DNA of 33,350 nt, taken from the NCBI GenBank assembly GCA_012270065.1, contig JAAXJB010000097.1:1-33350 (forward strand). The letters run 5' to 3'. Positions 23,580-32,618 of this stretch are shown here, one piece after another. Below the pieces are notes generated by a model. It was not told the DNA's origin, ran no database searches, and worked only from the letters and a program-made list of their open reading frames with translations. The number at the start of each line of letters is the position of its first letter. Within the stretch, counting starts at the first letter, position 1. Position numbers and translations under genes: made by a program. This DNA comes from Rubripirellula sp. Its GTDB lineage: Bacteria > Planctomycetota > Planctomycetia > Pirellulales > Pirellulaceae.

Positions 23580-26050
23580 TGCGGATGATAACTGGCGTGG
23601 TTTGCCGAGTTCGTGTTCTGATATTGATTGTCGCCTCGGTGCTGGGAACCCGTTCGCACGCAATCGATTTTGCACATGAGGTGGTACCCGTCTTACGTGC
23701 ACACTGCGTGAAATGTCATGGTGGCGATGAAGCCAAAGGTGGATTCTCGCTGAACACCAGGAAGCTGTTTCTCGAGGGGGGAGCCGCTGAACCGGGGGAT
23801 GCAAAAGAGTCTCATTTTCTTGAACTGATTGCGTCGGCTGATATCGATATGCAAATGCCTCCCAAGGATTTGCCGCGTGTGCCAGCGGAGCAACGGCGGA
23901 TACTTGCCCGCTGGGTCAATGAAGGCTTGCCGTGGACGAGCGGTTTTACGTTTCGGGAAAATTCCTACGTGCCGCCTCTGTTGCCAAGACAAGTGAATCT
24001 GCCGGGGCCCGTGGGGCTCAATCCAATTGACCAGATTTTGCGAAAGCACTTCAAAGAGGCAGGGCTTGTGCCGCCCAAGCCAGTTGACGATTCCACTTTT
24101 TTACGACGCGTGTCACTGGATCTGGTCGGATTGCTGCCAACTCAGGAGCAGCGACGACGTTTTCTGGCCAGTGAGAATGCAAACAAGCGACAAGTCTTGG
24201 TTGATGACCTGCTGGGACGTGATGTCGACTATGCCGAGCATTGGCTGACGTTCTGGAATGATCTGCTGCGAAATGATTACACGGGAACGGGGTTCATCAC
24301 AGGCGGTCGCAAGCAGATCAGCAAATGGCTTTATCGCTCGCTGATTGAAAACAAGCCTTACGATCAGTTTGCAAGAGAGCTGATCGCGCCGCCCACAAAG
24401 GAGAGTCGTGGATTCATTGATGGAATCAAGTGGCGAGGTGAGGTGAGTGCCGGGCAGACGGTTGAGATCCAGTTTGCTCAAAGTGTTGCCCAGTCTTTTC
24501 TGGGAATCAATCTTAAGTGTGCATCCTGTCACGACAGTTTCATTGATCAGTGGAAGCTTACGGATGCTTATTCGCTGGCTGCCGTCTATTCCAACCGCAA
24601 GTTGGATATTCATCGCTGTGACAAGCCAACCGGTGAAGTTGCCACACCAGCATGGCTGTTTCCGGAATTGGGCAGTATCGATGCCGGTTTATCACCCGAC
24701 GCAAGGTTGAAACAGCTTGCTGATTTGATGACTGATCATCGCAATGGACGTTTTGCCCGTACCATCGTGAATCGTCTTTGGGCCCAGTTAATGGGACGCG
24801 GGATCGTGCATCCACTTGATGCGATGCACACTGAACCATGGAATGAGGATCTGTTGGACTATCTTGCCAATGCGCTGGTTGAGTCAGGATATGATCTCAA
24901 GTCCGTGTTGCGACTGATTGCGAGTTCGGATGTTTATGGTGCAGAGTCCGCAGTTCTGGGCAGCGGGGCCGATGCTGATGAGGATGTTTTTGGCAGACGC
25001 CGTGCCCATCGCATGACTGCGGAACAATTCATGGACGCGGTCTGGCAATTGACCGGCGGAGGTCCGTCAAAAATTGATGCGCCTGTGATTCGCGGCAAGA
25101 TGGATCCGGATGCAGCAGAGGGAATGGATCTGAAGGGTGAATGGATCTGGGGCCAGTCGCAGTCCCAGGGAAAACCTGCGCCTGCAGGCGAGACGCTGGT
25201 GTTCCAGACAGAATTGCGCGTTCCCTCGGCCATCGAGACCGCGATGGCAGTGATCACCGTTGACAACGCATTTGATCTGTACATCAATCGGAAGAAGGTT
25301 CTTTCAGGCGCCGAGTGGAGTGAACCGGGTGTTGTTTCATTGACGAATTGGCTGAAAGTCCAGAAGAATGATACCGTGCCTGCCAACCAGATCATGGTTG
25401 TGGCCCGCAATGCAGGATCCGGCCCCAATCTCGCCGGTTTGTTCTTTCAGGCTCAGTTGAAGCTGAAGAACCAGTCTATGATCACTCTGGCTTCGGGACC
25501 GCAATGGACTTACAGCGACGAAAAGCAAATTCAACGCAAGGCACGTTCAGGAAAGTTCGAGGGGCCTTGGAAGAAAGTGGTCAGCTCCGGTCGCCCTGCA
25601 GTTTATGCCGGTGTGAACGGTAAGTTACGTTCAGGGTTAGCCCGAGGAACTCTGGGTGATTCGACCATGGTGCGTGCAGGACTGGTGAAGAGCGATTTCC
25701 TGATGCGGTCATTGGGAAGACCGAATCGTGATCAGATTGTTACCTCCAGACCGGCAGAGTTGACGACGCTGGAGGCCATTGACCTTTCCAATGGAGAGAC
25801 CCTCGCAAAGGCCTTGCAGACGGGAGCAGGAAAGTATGTCGATGCGGGCTTGCCGGATCAGGAATTGGTGGAGCAGATCTTCATTGCTTCGTTGACGCGT
25901 TCACCCACTTCCGATGAACTGGCGGTTTGTCTGGATGCATTGAAGACGACACAACGGCAGGACGTTGAAGATGTTTCAGAACGCGAAACGGTGGTTCAGG
26001 ATCTGCTCTGGGCCATTTTGATGATGCCGGAATTCATCATGGTAAGATAG
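23576..26050 (+). CDS. Planctomycete cytochrome with PSCyt1, DUF1549 and DUF1553 domains
   Basis: The start ATG at 23576 overlaps the RDD stop and is followed directly by a signal peptide (VRVLILIVASVLGTRSHA), giving 824 aa. Codons upstream belong to a longer open frame inside the RDD gene. A heme motif CVKCH (Cys44-His48) lies in the PSCyt1 module. DUF1549 follows (FLRRVSLDLVGLLPTQEQRRRF; second motif CASCH at Cys315-His319), then the first part of DUF1553 with FARTIVNRLWAQLMGRGIV. A beta-sandwich-like insert lies at about 520-640. The C-terminus ends with the characteristic QDLLWAILMMPEFIMVR. The family pairs with DUF1501 proteins, as here (21 bases downstream). A periplasmic redox role is inferred; the substrate is unknown. 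Confidence 0.9.
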   Translation: MMRMITGVVCRVRVLILIVASVLGTRSHAIDFAHEVVPVLRAHCVKCHGGDEAKGGFSLNTRKLFLEGGAAEPGDAKESHFLELIASADIDMQMPPKDLPRVPAEQRRILARWVNEGLPWTSGFTFRENSYVPPLLPRQVNLPGPVGLNPIDQILRKHFKEAGLVPPKPVDDSTFLRRVSLDLVGLLPTQEQRRRFLASENANKRQVLVDDLLGRDVDYAEHWLTFWNDLLRNDYTGTGFITGGRKQISKWLYRSLIENKPYDQFARELIAPPTKESRGFIDGIKWRGEVSAGQTVEIQFAQSVAQSFLGINLKCASCHDSFIDQWKLTDAYSLAAVYSNRKLDIHRCDKPTGEVATPAWLFPELGSIDAGLSPDARLKQLADLMTDHRNGRFARTIVNRLWAQLMGRGIVHPLDAMHTEPWNEDLLDYLANALVESGYDLKSVLRLIASSDVYGAESAVLGSGADADEDVFGRRRAHRMTAEQFMDAVWQLTGGGPSKIDAPVIRGKMDPDAAEGMDLKGEWIWGQSQSQGKPAPAGETLVFQTELRVPSAIETAMAVITVDNAFDLYINRKKVLSGAEWSEPGVVSLTNWLKVQKNDTVPANQIMVVARNAGSGPNLAGLFFQAQLKLKNQSMITLASGPQWTYSDEKQIQRKARSGKFEGPWKKVVSSGRPAVYAGVNGKLRSGLARGTLGDSTMVRAGLVKSDFLMRSLGRPNRDQIVTSRPAELTTLEAIDLSNGETLAKALQTGAGKYVDAGLPDQELVEQIFIASLTRSPTSDELAVCLDALKTTQRQDVEDVSERETVVQDLLWAILMMPEFIMVR

Positions 26051-26071
26051 GAAGTTGTGACGGATCAATGA

Positions 26072-27601
26072 ATGCATTTTGATGAAGATGCACCTCAGAA
26101 ACACGTACTTGCTGTCATGGGTTGTTGTGTAGGATCGGTTTCGAAAACCACGTCAGATGTAATCAAGGTGGCTCCTGAAGAAGCGATAGAAAGACGACGT
26201 TTTTTGAAAAACATGGCTGCTGCCGGAACAGCAACAATGGCCATGGGAGCGCCCAGGAATCTGCCTGGAATGGATGCGATTGTGCAGCCAGAGCCAACGG
26301 CTGATTCCTGCATCCTGATCTGGATGGGTGGCGGCATGGCAGCGCCGGACACGTTTGATCCCAAGACTTATGTTCCCTATGAAGTCGGGCTGCCGGTCGA
26401 AAAAATGGTCAGCACATTTCCTGCCATTGATACCGCGGTCGACAACATCAAAATCTGCGAGGGGCTCGAGGAAATTGGTTCCGTGATGGATCGGGCCACC
26501 TTGATCCGCTCTGCTGTCCAGCCGGATCTTGGCAGTATTCTGCATTCCCGTCACCAGTATCACTGGCATACGGGGTATGTTCCTCCTCAGACGGTGGCAT
26601 GCCCACATATCGGGGCGTGGATGGCGAAGGTTCTGGGGCCAAAAAATCCCGTCATTCCACCTTTCATCAATATCGGACAACGGTTGGAAGGAGTGGGAGA
26701 AAAAGAGGAACTCAAGGCATTCACAACGGCGGGTTTTTTTGGCAGCGCATTTGGTCCCATGAACCTGCCTTTCCCGGAACAGGCTTCCCGTTCTGTGTTG
26801 CCACCTCAAGGCATGAATGCGGGAAGGTTCGCCAACCGGGATCGCCTGTTCAGAAAACTGGTGGCGGAGAGTCCCCAGCGTGAATTTGCAAGTGACTTTC
26901 ATCAGGAGTCCATTTTGCGTTCCATGGACAAGGCGTATCGCCTGCTCAGCAGCAAAGAACGATCGGCTTTTGACATCACGCAGGAACCCAAAGACAGTTA
27001 CGAAAAGTACGATACTTCGAGATTTGGGCGTGGCTGTCTGTTGGCGCGTCGATTGGTTGAGTCCGGCGCACGGTTTGTCGAGGTGACGACGGAGTATGTT
27101 CCTTTTCTGCATTGGGACACTCATGCGGATGGTCATCGGACGGTCGCACGGATGCACAGTGAAATGGACCGGCCGATTGCACAACTGGTTCTGGATCTGG
27201 AGTCGCGTGGGTTGTTGGATCGCACACTGGTCATCATCGCATCGGAATTCAGTCGTGATGCGATCGTGGAAGGACGCCCGGGATCATCGGCCAACGATCA
27301 GGCCACCCACAAGGTTGACAAGCTCGGCGACATCAAGCATTACGGTCTCCATCGTCATTTCACTGGTGGCACAAGTGTTGTGATGTTTGGCGGGGGAACC
27401 AAACGCGGTTTTCTCTACGGCAAAACCGCGGACGAGCGACCGTTGCTCGCGATTGAGAATCCTGTCACCGTGACGGACATGCACGCCACCATCATGCACG
27501 CCATGGGAATCAGTCCAAAGACCGGTTTCGATATTGAGGGTCGGCCGTTTTACGTCACTGAAGATGGCAAGGGAAAGCCAGTGATGGATATTTTTGTCTG
27601 A
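26072..27601 (+). CDS. DUF1501 Tat-exported protein
   Basis: This 509-aa protein lies 21 bases after the cytochrome gene. A twin-arginine motif RRRFLKNMA (41-49) followed by an Ala/Gly/Met-rich hydrophobic stretch marks Tat export, though the n-region of 40 residues is unusually long; ATG 26117 is an alternative start. DUF1501 features include SCILIWMGGGMAAPDTFDPK, IKICEGLEEIGSVMDRATLIRS (motif RS), SILHSRHQYHWHTGY, the central RRLVESGARFVEVTTEY and DRTLVIIASEFSRDAIVEG, with metal-ligand-like Asp/His positions (HWDTHADGH) of the alkaline-phosphatase/sulfatase fold. A hydrolase or binding role is inferred from fold only. It is co-transcribed with the cytochrome. Confidence 0.9.
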   Translation: MHFDEDAPQKHVLAVMGCCVGSVSKTTSDVIKVAPEEAIERRRFLKNMAAAGTATMAMGAPRNLPGMDAIVQPEPTADSCILIWMGGGMAAPDTFDPKTYVPYEVGLPVEKMVSTFPAIDTAVDNIKICEGLEEIGSVMDRATLIRSAVQPDLGSILHSRHQYHWHTGYVPPQTVACPHIGAWMAKVLGPKNPVIPPFINIGQRLEGVGEKEELKAFTTAGFFGSAFGPMNLPFPEQASRSVLPPQGMNAGRFANRDRLFRKLVAESPQREFASDFHQESILRSMDKAYRLLSSKERSAFDITQEPKDSYEKYDTSRFGRGCLLARRLVESGARFVEVTTEYVPFLHWDTHADGHRTVARMHSEMDRPIAQLVLDLESRGLLDRTLVIIASEFSRDAIVEGRPGSSANDQATHKVDKLGDIKHYGLHRHFTGGTSVVMFGGGTKRGFLYGKTADERPLLAIENPVTVTDMHATIMHAMGISPKTGFDIEGRPFYVTEDGKGKPVMDIFV

Positions 27602-27781
27602 GCAGAATCTGGTGTTTGGAACGGAACGATTTTTCGTGTTACGCGGCTGTGAGTTTTCCTTGATACACTGCCATGCCACTTCTGGCTTGCGGTTTTTCTG
27701 TCTGACCCCAAGGGGTACACAGAACGTCAACGATCGCTGACAATCATACTGACAAGACATTCCTCAGGAAGGTGCCCCGCG

Positions 27782-28804
27782 ATGGCTCGAAACGAACAAC
27801 TCATACGTCAGCACAAATTATTGCAATTGCTTGAGTATTCCAGATTCGGAAGAACGCTCGATGAGTTGCGCGGCGATCTTGTCGCTGATTTGGGATTGTC
27901 GAATTTGCACGAACGCACGGTGCGAAGGGATGTGGAAGCCTTGCAGGCCGCTGGTTTCGATATCCAGAACGATACCGTCGAACGGGGCAAAGTTTACAAA
28001 CTGGGCCCCAACAACACGGGGGTTCATGAAATTGGCATTTCAGCCACGGAGTTGATTGCGCTGTCCATCGGGCGGGAACTGATTTACCCGCTCATCGGGA
28101 CGCAGTACTGGCGCGGGATCGAATCTTTCTGGAATAAAGTTCAGGAGTCAGTCCCAAATGGTGTCTATGACCACTATTCCAGATATCGCAAGACACTGCA
28201 TGTGTTTGGCTCACCGCAAAAAAGCTACGAAAAACAGGAAGGCATGTTGAAGACCGTACACCGTGCGATTCTTGAGCATCGAGTGGTGGAGATCGAATAC
28301 GAGTCTGTTGGCAAGCCGGTCACCACCCGCCGGGTGGAACCTTATGGTCTGGCTGTTTATCAGAGCAGCATTTATGTGGTTGCAGCTGCCCCCGAAGTCG
28401 AGGATCCTGCCGACCGGCTGAGGCACTGGAAGTTGGATCGGTTTCGGCATGCCACTGCACTTGATGAGTATTTCAAGCCTGATCCCAATGTTGATCTATC
28501 GGAGCATCTCGGTAAGTCGATTGGTATTTTTTCGGGTGAAGAAGCAACGCTCGTGAAAATCAAGCTTGGCCAGCGCGCAGCGGCATGGGTGAGAGAGGAT
28601 CCATGGCATCCCGAGCAGAAACTGGATGTTGATGAGGCAGGATCTGCTCTTTTGACAGTTCCTGTTTCCCATCCCAGGGAAGTTCTTCCCAAGGTCCTGT
28701 CGTTGGGGGCTGATGCTGAGGTTCTCGAGCCGATCTCGTTTCGCGAAGCGGTGGCCCAGTCGGTACAGGAAATGGCTGCTGCTTATGGAAAAGCTGCGAG
28801 CTGA
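27782..28804 (+). CDS. WYL-domain transcriptional regulator
   Basis: This 340-aa protein starts at ATG 27782, with AGGAAGG about eight bases upstream. Residues about 5-80 form a winged-helix DNA-binding domain of the HTH_11/DeoR-like type (ERTVRRDVEALQAAGFDI is the recognition helix and wing). The WYL domain spans about 155-225, with the pattern VEIEYESVGKPVTTRRVEPYGLAVYQSSIYVVAAA read in parts. A C-terminal WCX-like segment (LTVPVSHPREVLPKVLSLGADAEVLEP) follows. WYL proteins respond to nucleic-acid or nucleotide ligands and regulate varied systems, including DNA repair and defence. No obvious target gene lies next to it: the neighbours are a DUF1501 gene and a TPR-protein gene. Confidence 0.88.
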   Translation: MARNEQLIRQHKLLQLLEYSRFGRTLDELRGDLVADLGLSNLHERTVRRDVEALQAAGFDIQNDTVERGKVYKLGPNNTGVHEIGISATELIALSIGRELIYPLIGTQYWRGIESFWNKVQESVPNGVYDHYSRYRKTLHVFGSPQKSYEKQEGMLKTVHRAILEHRVVEIEYESVGKPVTTRRVEPYGLAVYQSSIYVVAAAPEVEDPADRLRHWKLDRFRHATALDEYFKPDPNVDLSEHLGKSIGIFSGEEATLVKIKLGQRAAAWVREDPWHPEQKLDVDEAGSALLTVPVSHPREVLPKVLSLGADAEVLEPISFREAVAQSVQEMAAAYGKAAS

Positions 28805-28850
28805 ATGCAATAAAAACTTTGAATCGCACAAGGTTCCGTGGAAAGCACGC

Positions 28851-28920
28851 CCGGGCAGGGATGTCTGGCCGCGCAATCGGTCAGACCATTGACGACCACG
28901 CTTGGACGAGCCCTGCCCGG
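28851..28920 (+). other. Structured intergenic element (long-range stem with inner hairpin)
   Basis: CCGGGCAGGG at 28851-28860 pairs perfectly with CCCTGCCCGG at 28911-28920. Inside, GTCTGGCC at 28863-28870 pairs with GGTCAGAC at 28879-28886 (one G-U pair, loop of eight). Together they could fold as a closing stem with an inner hairpin. The element sits 47 bases after the WYL stop and 110 bases before the next start. Only AAAA, not a T-run, follows, so a simple terminator is unlikely on the + strand. It could be a leader or small-RNA structure. Confidence 0.4.
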
Positions 28921-29030
28921 AAAAGCCGCACTGGGACGCGAAATTTGTCAAGTTGACTGTACCGGTTGTTGCAGGAGTCGTTAAATTGAAGGGGTGCGCT
29001 TCTTTCTTGGAAACGGGTGAAATTTGAATC

Positions 29031-31025
29031 ATGGGCTCTGTATCTGGTAATCGGTGGTTTGGCTGGTTGTCTGGCTTCGCAGTGTTTCTGGCATTGGCAA
29101 GCGGCGTGGGGCGATCGGTCACTCAACTTGCCACTGCGCAGCAGCCGGCATCCGTTGTCAACGCTGGTGGAAATGACCAGTCTCAGCAGCAGGGTTCGAA
29201 ACAGGCCCGGTCGTCGGACGAAGTTCAGCGATTGATTGAGAATCTCGGTTCCGACAGTTACGTGACCCGCGTGCAGGCACGCGAAAAATTGCAGCGTATG
29301 GGACTCCAGGCAATCGATGCATTGCGAAAAGCCGAGGATCATCTCGATTATGAGATCGCTCTGTCTGCCAAATCGATCATGGGCAGTTATGCGATTCAGT
29401 GGTACGAGAGTGATGATCCGCAACCAGTTCGTGATGCGTTGGAAGAATACGGAGCTCAGAAGAGTGCGGAGCGGCTGAGCAGAATCATGATGCTCGCAGA
29501 ACTGCCCGATCGCATGGGCCTCAAGGCATTGGTGCGTGTGACACGTTTCGAGACTTCTCTGGCGCTCAGCCGAAGAGCCGCGATGGAGATCATGGAGCAA
29601 GCTTTGGCGAAGCTTCCCGAGGAACGGGAGAAGAATTCGGCACTGATTCTTGAAGGTCTCGCAGCAACCGAACGCCCGTCGGCAGACTGGCTGAGAGTGT
29701 ATTCGGCGGATTTGGCAAATGGTCGTTATTCAGTGAAGCAATGGCGTGACGTGATACGGGCGCAACGGGATGCGATTGACGCTTTGCAGTCGACTGAAAT
29801 CACTCGTGAAAGTGTTCTGAACCTGGTGCGAATCTGCGCTGTTCGAGCTTTACGAACAGGCGACGATGCAGAAGCGCTGCGATTGGCAATGGAACATTCT
29901 GATCTTGTGAATGCGACCACCACCAACCTGATCGAAGCCTGTAACTGGGCGATCGACAATGGGCTTCATCCTTTTGTCGAAGGGCTTTACACGAAGAACC
30001 GCCCGATGTTTGAGCGTTCGCCGATTTTGCTCTACAGTCATGCTCACGCTCTGAAAGTAGGCGGGAATGAAGACGAAGCAGAACGTCTTGCCGAAGCTGC
30101 GTTTCAGAAAAATCCTTTTCCTGACACGGATGACGAAGACAAAACCCTGCAACCAAGAGAGTTGGAGGAAAAATCCAATCTGCATCGGGAGATTGCAGGC
30201 AAACTGCGGGAACGCGGTTTGTTCCAGTGGGCCGAAAGGGAATACACAAACATCATTGAGTCCATGCCGTTTGACGATCTCAATTCCCTGGTGGCCAGAA
30301 TCGAGTTGTCACAGATGCATGTGGATTTGAATCGCCACCAGGCTCTGGTCGACTTGTTGAGCCCTGTCGTGGACCGCATGAACAAAGATGCCCAATTTCG
30401 TACCAAGCTGATGATGCATCCCGGGTTGGGGCGGTTCAGCCAAAGGTGGAAATCGCAGATTGATTATCACTCGGCATTGATTGCGCTGGAGAAAGAAGTC
30501 GATGACGCGGACGAGAGTGAGGTTGTCCGTGAAAAGGCACGCAAGGGCATGATGGATGCGTTCTTGGCTAATCAGCAGGACATCGATGTGCTGATCCGCA
30601 TGTTTCGAACCAGGGGGGATGACCAATGGCGAGCCGATGTAAAGCGGCTTCTTGCCAAGACAAGTCGGACCTTTGAAATCGAGGTTGCCAATCGCGAGGC
30701 AATGTACAAACAGATGCGTACGCCTGAGGCAGGAGAGGGTTTAGCAGAGGCCCTGAATAATTATGCGTGGCTGATTTGCAACACAGAGGGAGATTTTGGG
30801 AAGGCTCTGAAGAACAGCCTGCGTTCACTTGAGTTTGTCGAAGACAGTGCCAAACTCGACACTTGTGGCAGGTGTTACTTCGCGCTCGGGGATTTCGATA
30901 ACGCAATTCGGGTTCAGAAACGGGCGTTGGAATTGGACCCTTACTCGCCACCATTGAAAAGACAGTTGGCGGAATTTGAAAGTGCCAAAGCCAAATCTGA
31001 TGAGGTACCGGTCAAGGACGAGTGA
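29031..31025 (+). CDS. Exported repeat protein (HEAT-like plus TPR-like)
   Basis: This 664-aa protein has an N-terminal signal or anchor (hydrophobic about 10-28) and then a Gln/Ser-rich stretch. Residues about 60-120 look like one or two HEAT-type helical repeats (LGSDSYVTRVQAREKLQRMG, then LDYEIALSAKSIM). The middle and C-terminal parts are almost wholly helical, with TPR-like patterns, clearest at about 600-650 (LEFVEDSAKLDTCGRCYFALGD, then FDNAIRVQKRALELDP). This suggests a scaffold in the periplasm. No catalytic motif is seen. It is probably co-transcribed with the beta-propeller gene 55 bases downstream. The Shine-Dalgarno sequence is weak (GGGTGAAA region). The precise function is unknown. 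Confidence 0.82.
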   Translation: MGSVSGNRWFGWLSGFAVFLALASGVGRSVTQLATAQQPASVVNAGGNDQSQQQGSKQARSSDEVQRLIENLGSDSYVTRVQAREKLQRMGLQAIDALRKAEDHLDYEIALSAKSIMGSYAIQWYESDDPQPVRDALEEYGAQKSAERLSRIMMLAELPDRMGLKALVRVTRFETSLALSRRAAMEIMEQALAKLPEEREKNSALILEGLAATERPSADWLRVYSADLANGRYSVKQWRDVIRAQRDAIDALQSTEITRESVLNLVRICAVRALRTGDDAEALRLAMEHSDLVNATTTNLIEACNWAIDNGLHPFVEGLYTKNRPMFERSPILLYSHAHALKVGGNEDEAERLAEAAFQKNPFPDTDDEDKTLQPRELEEKSNLHREIAGKLRERGLFQWAEREYTNIIESMPFDDLNSLVARIELSQMHVDLNRHQALVDLLSPVVDRMNKDAQFRTKLMMHPGLGRFSQRWKSQIDYHSALIALEKEVDDADESEVVREKARKGMMDAFLANQQDIDVLIRMFRTRGDDQWRADVKRLLAKTSRTFEIEVANREAMYKQMRTPEAGEGLAEALNNYAWLICNTEGDFGKALKNSLRSLEFVEDSAKLDTCGRCYFALGDFDNAIRVQKRALELDPYSPPLKRQLAEFESAKAKSDEVPVKDE

Positions 31026-31080
31026 TCCTGACGCAGATGTGAATTGGTCGATTGTGATTGAAATGATTCAGGGAATGAAG

Positions 31081-32367
31081 ATGAAACGGTTTGGTTCCAT
31101 TTTGGTGAAGTGTTTCACAATCGTGGGACTGAGTTGTTTGCAGTTGAGTGTCTCAAACGCTCAGGATTGGCGTGTCTGGAGAGGACCGACCCTCGATGGG
31201 CATGCACCGACTCAGGCAGAAGCCAATGTTCCTGTGGAATGGTCGGAGCAGCAGAATATGAAATGGCGTGCAGCCGTTCCAGGCAAAGGGCACGCAAGTC
31301 CCATTGTTGTCGGTGGCAGTATCTTTCTGGTTTCGCACATCGAGCAGGATCGGACGATCTGTTTGCTCAAGTACAACGCGGCTGATGGCAGGCCAGTTGG
31401 CAGGCTTGTTTTGCATCGCGGGGTTGTCGCGCCGCCTTATCTGCACAAGAAAAATACCTGTGCTTCAGGAACACCCTCGAGTGACGGAAAAGCGATTTAC
31501 ATTGTCGTGCAGGTTGGGGACGCAATTCATGCTTCAGCAGTGTCGCTTCAGGGACGGCTGATCTGGCAACGAGCCGTCGCACCCTATCGTGCAGGCAATG
31601 GCTGGTTCGGTTATGGCGCATCACCTCTGCTGGTTGGAAACGTGTTGGTGATACCAGTGGAGACGGATAACCGGGACGGAGGGCTGTTTGCGATAAGCAC
31701 GGTCGATGGTCGACCGCTGTGGCGAGCGCCACGCCCGCAGGAAACCGGATACTCGTCACCGATTCTGGCCGAAATCCAGGGCCAACCACAAATTCTGATC
31801 AGTGGTGGCCATCGGATTGCAGCCTACCGTCCCTCAGATGGCAGGTTGTTGTGGCAAGTGGAAGCAACTAGCCGTACGACATGTGGAACCATGGTCTGGA
31901 AAAACAACATGGTGTTTGCGAGTGGCGGTTATCCCGAGCCAGGCACTTATGGCGTCATGGTGAGTGAAAATGGGCCAAAGGTGATGTGGCAGAATCGTGT
32001 CAAATGTTACGAGCAGTCCATGCTTGTTGCTGGAGATTACCTATACGGATTCGCGGACAATGGAATCGCATATTGCTGGCGATGTTCAGACGGCCAGGAA
32101 ATGTGGCGGCAGCGACTCGGTGGTCCTGTGAGTGCCTCGCCCTTGCTGGTGGGGGATCGCATTTATGCGTCGAATGAACGTGGGCTCACATTTGTCTTTC
32201 GCGCGTCGCCTGACAAGTTTGAGTTACTGGCGGAAAATGTTTTGGGTGATAGCTCATTTGCTTCTCCCGTCTATGCCGATGGAAAACTTCTGTTACGGCA
32301 TGCCTCTTCGGGATCAGGCACACGGCAGGAGTTCCTTGCAGCTGTGGTGGCTCCCGAAAATCCTTGA
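31081..32367 (+). CDS. Secreted PQQ-like beta-propeller protein
   Basis: I chose ATG 31081 because GGGA lies about six bases upstream and a compact signal peptide follows (FTIVGLSCLQLSVSNAQ); ATG 31075 and 31063 are in frame too. The 428-aa mature part begins DWRVWRGPTLDGH, the usual opening of planctomycete PQQ-like proteins. It then carries repeated blades with the pattern Gly-Arg-x-x-Trp (DGRPLWRAPRP, DGRLLWQVEAT, DGQEMWRQRLG) and alternating ASPLLVGDRIYA-type strands. Most such proteins do not bind PQQ but act as scaffolds or ligand-binding propellers. It follows the TPR-type gene by 55 bases. There is no evidence of a heme domain, so it is not a complete PQQ dehydrogenase. Confidence 0.87.
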   Translation: MKRFGSILVKCFTIVGLSCLQLSVSNAQDWRVWRGPTLDGHAPTQAEANVPVEWSEQQNMKWRAAVPGKGHASPIVVGGSIFLVSHIEQDRTICLLKYNAADGRPVGRLVLHRGVVAPPYLHKKNTCASGTPSSDGKAIYIVVQVGDAIHASAVSLQGRLIWQRAVAPYRAGNGWFGYGASPLLVGNVLVIPVETDNRDGGLFAISTVDGRPLWRAPRPQETGYSSPILAEIQGQPQILISGGHRIAAYRPSDGRLLWQVEATSRTTCGTMVWKNNMVFASGGYPEPGTYGVMVSENGPKVMWQNRVKCYEQSMLVAGDYLYGFADNGIAYCWRCSDGQEMWRQRLGGPVSASPLLVGDRIYASNERGLTFVFRASPDKFELLAENVLGDSSFASPVYADGKLLLRHASSGSGTRQEFLAAVVAPENP

Positions 32368-32618
32368 TCGCTGCGCGGAGGTTGGGAAAGAGGATGCGAG
32401 CCGGGCGCACATCATACACCTCAATTGCGGTACACTCTGGCACAGGAAGATGAGCAAGCGGTGCAATGTTGCTGGCCGGCTCGTGGTTCATTGTCAAATC
32501 GCATGGCCTGTGCTTGACTTGCGTGATGAACTTGATGTGCAAAGCTCACTTCCCATCTGCTCTGGGCGCAGACAAATTGGATCACGCGTTCCTTTCCTCT
32601 TGTTGGTTCCGTATTGGC
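32368..32618. other. 251-bp gap before the hexulose-phosphate-synthase-like gene
   Basis: No gene, hairpin or clear promoter motif is seen here. A frame on the + strand in phase with the next gene opens at 32466, but its residues do not resemble the family's N-terminus. The gap probably holds the promoter or leader of the 32619 gene. Confidence 0.5.

Noticed and set aside
26153-27184. 343-codon minus-strand frame opposite the DUF1501 gene
   Set aside because: It lies wholly within the DUF1501 gene and has shadow-type composition (many His, Arg, Gln and Cys).
32466-32618. N-terminal extension of the hexulose-phosphate-synthase-like protein
   Set aside because: The 51 extra residues are Cys/Leu-rich and unlike the family, while ATG 32619 gives the canonical N-terminus.
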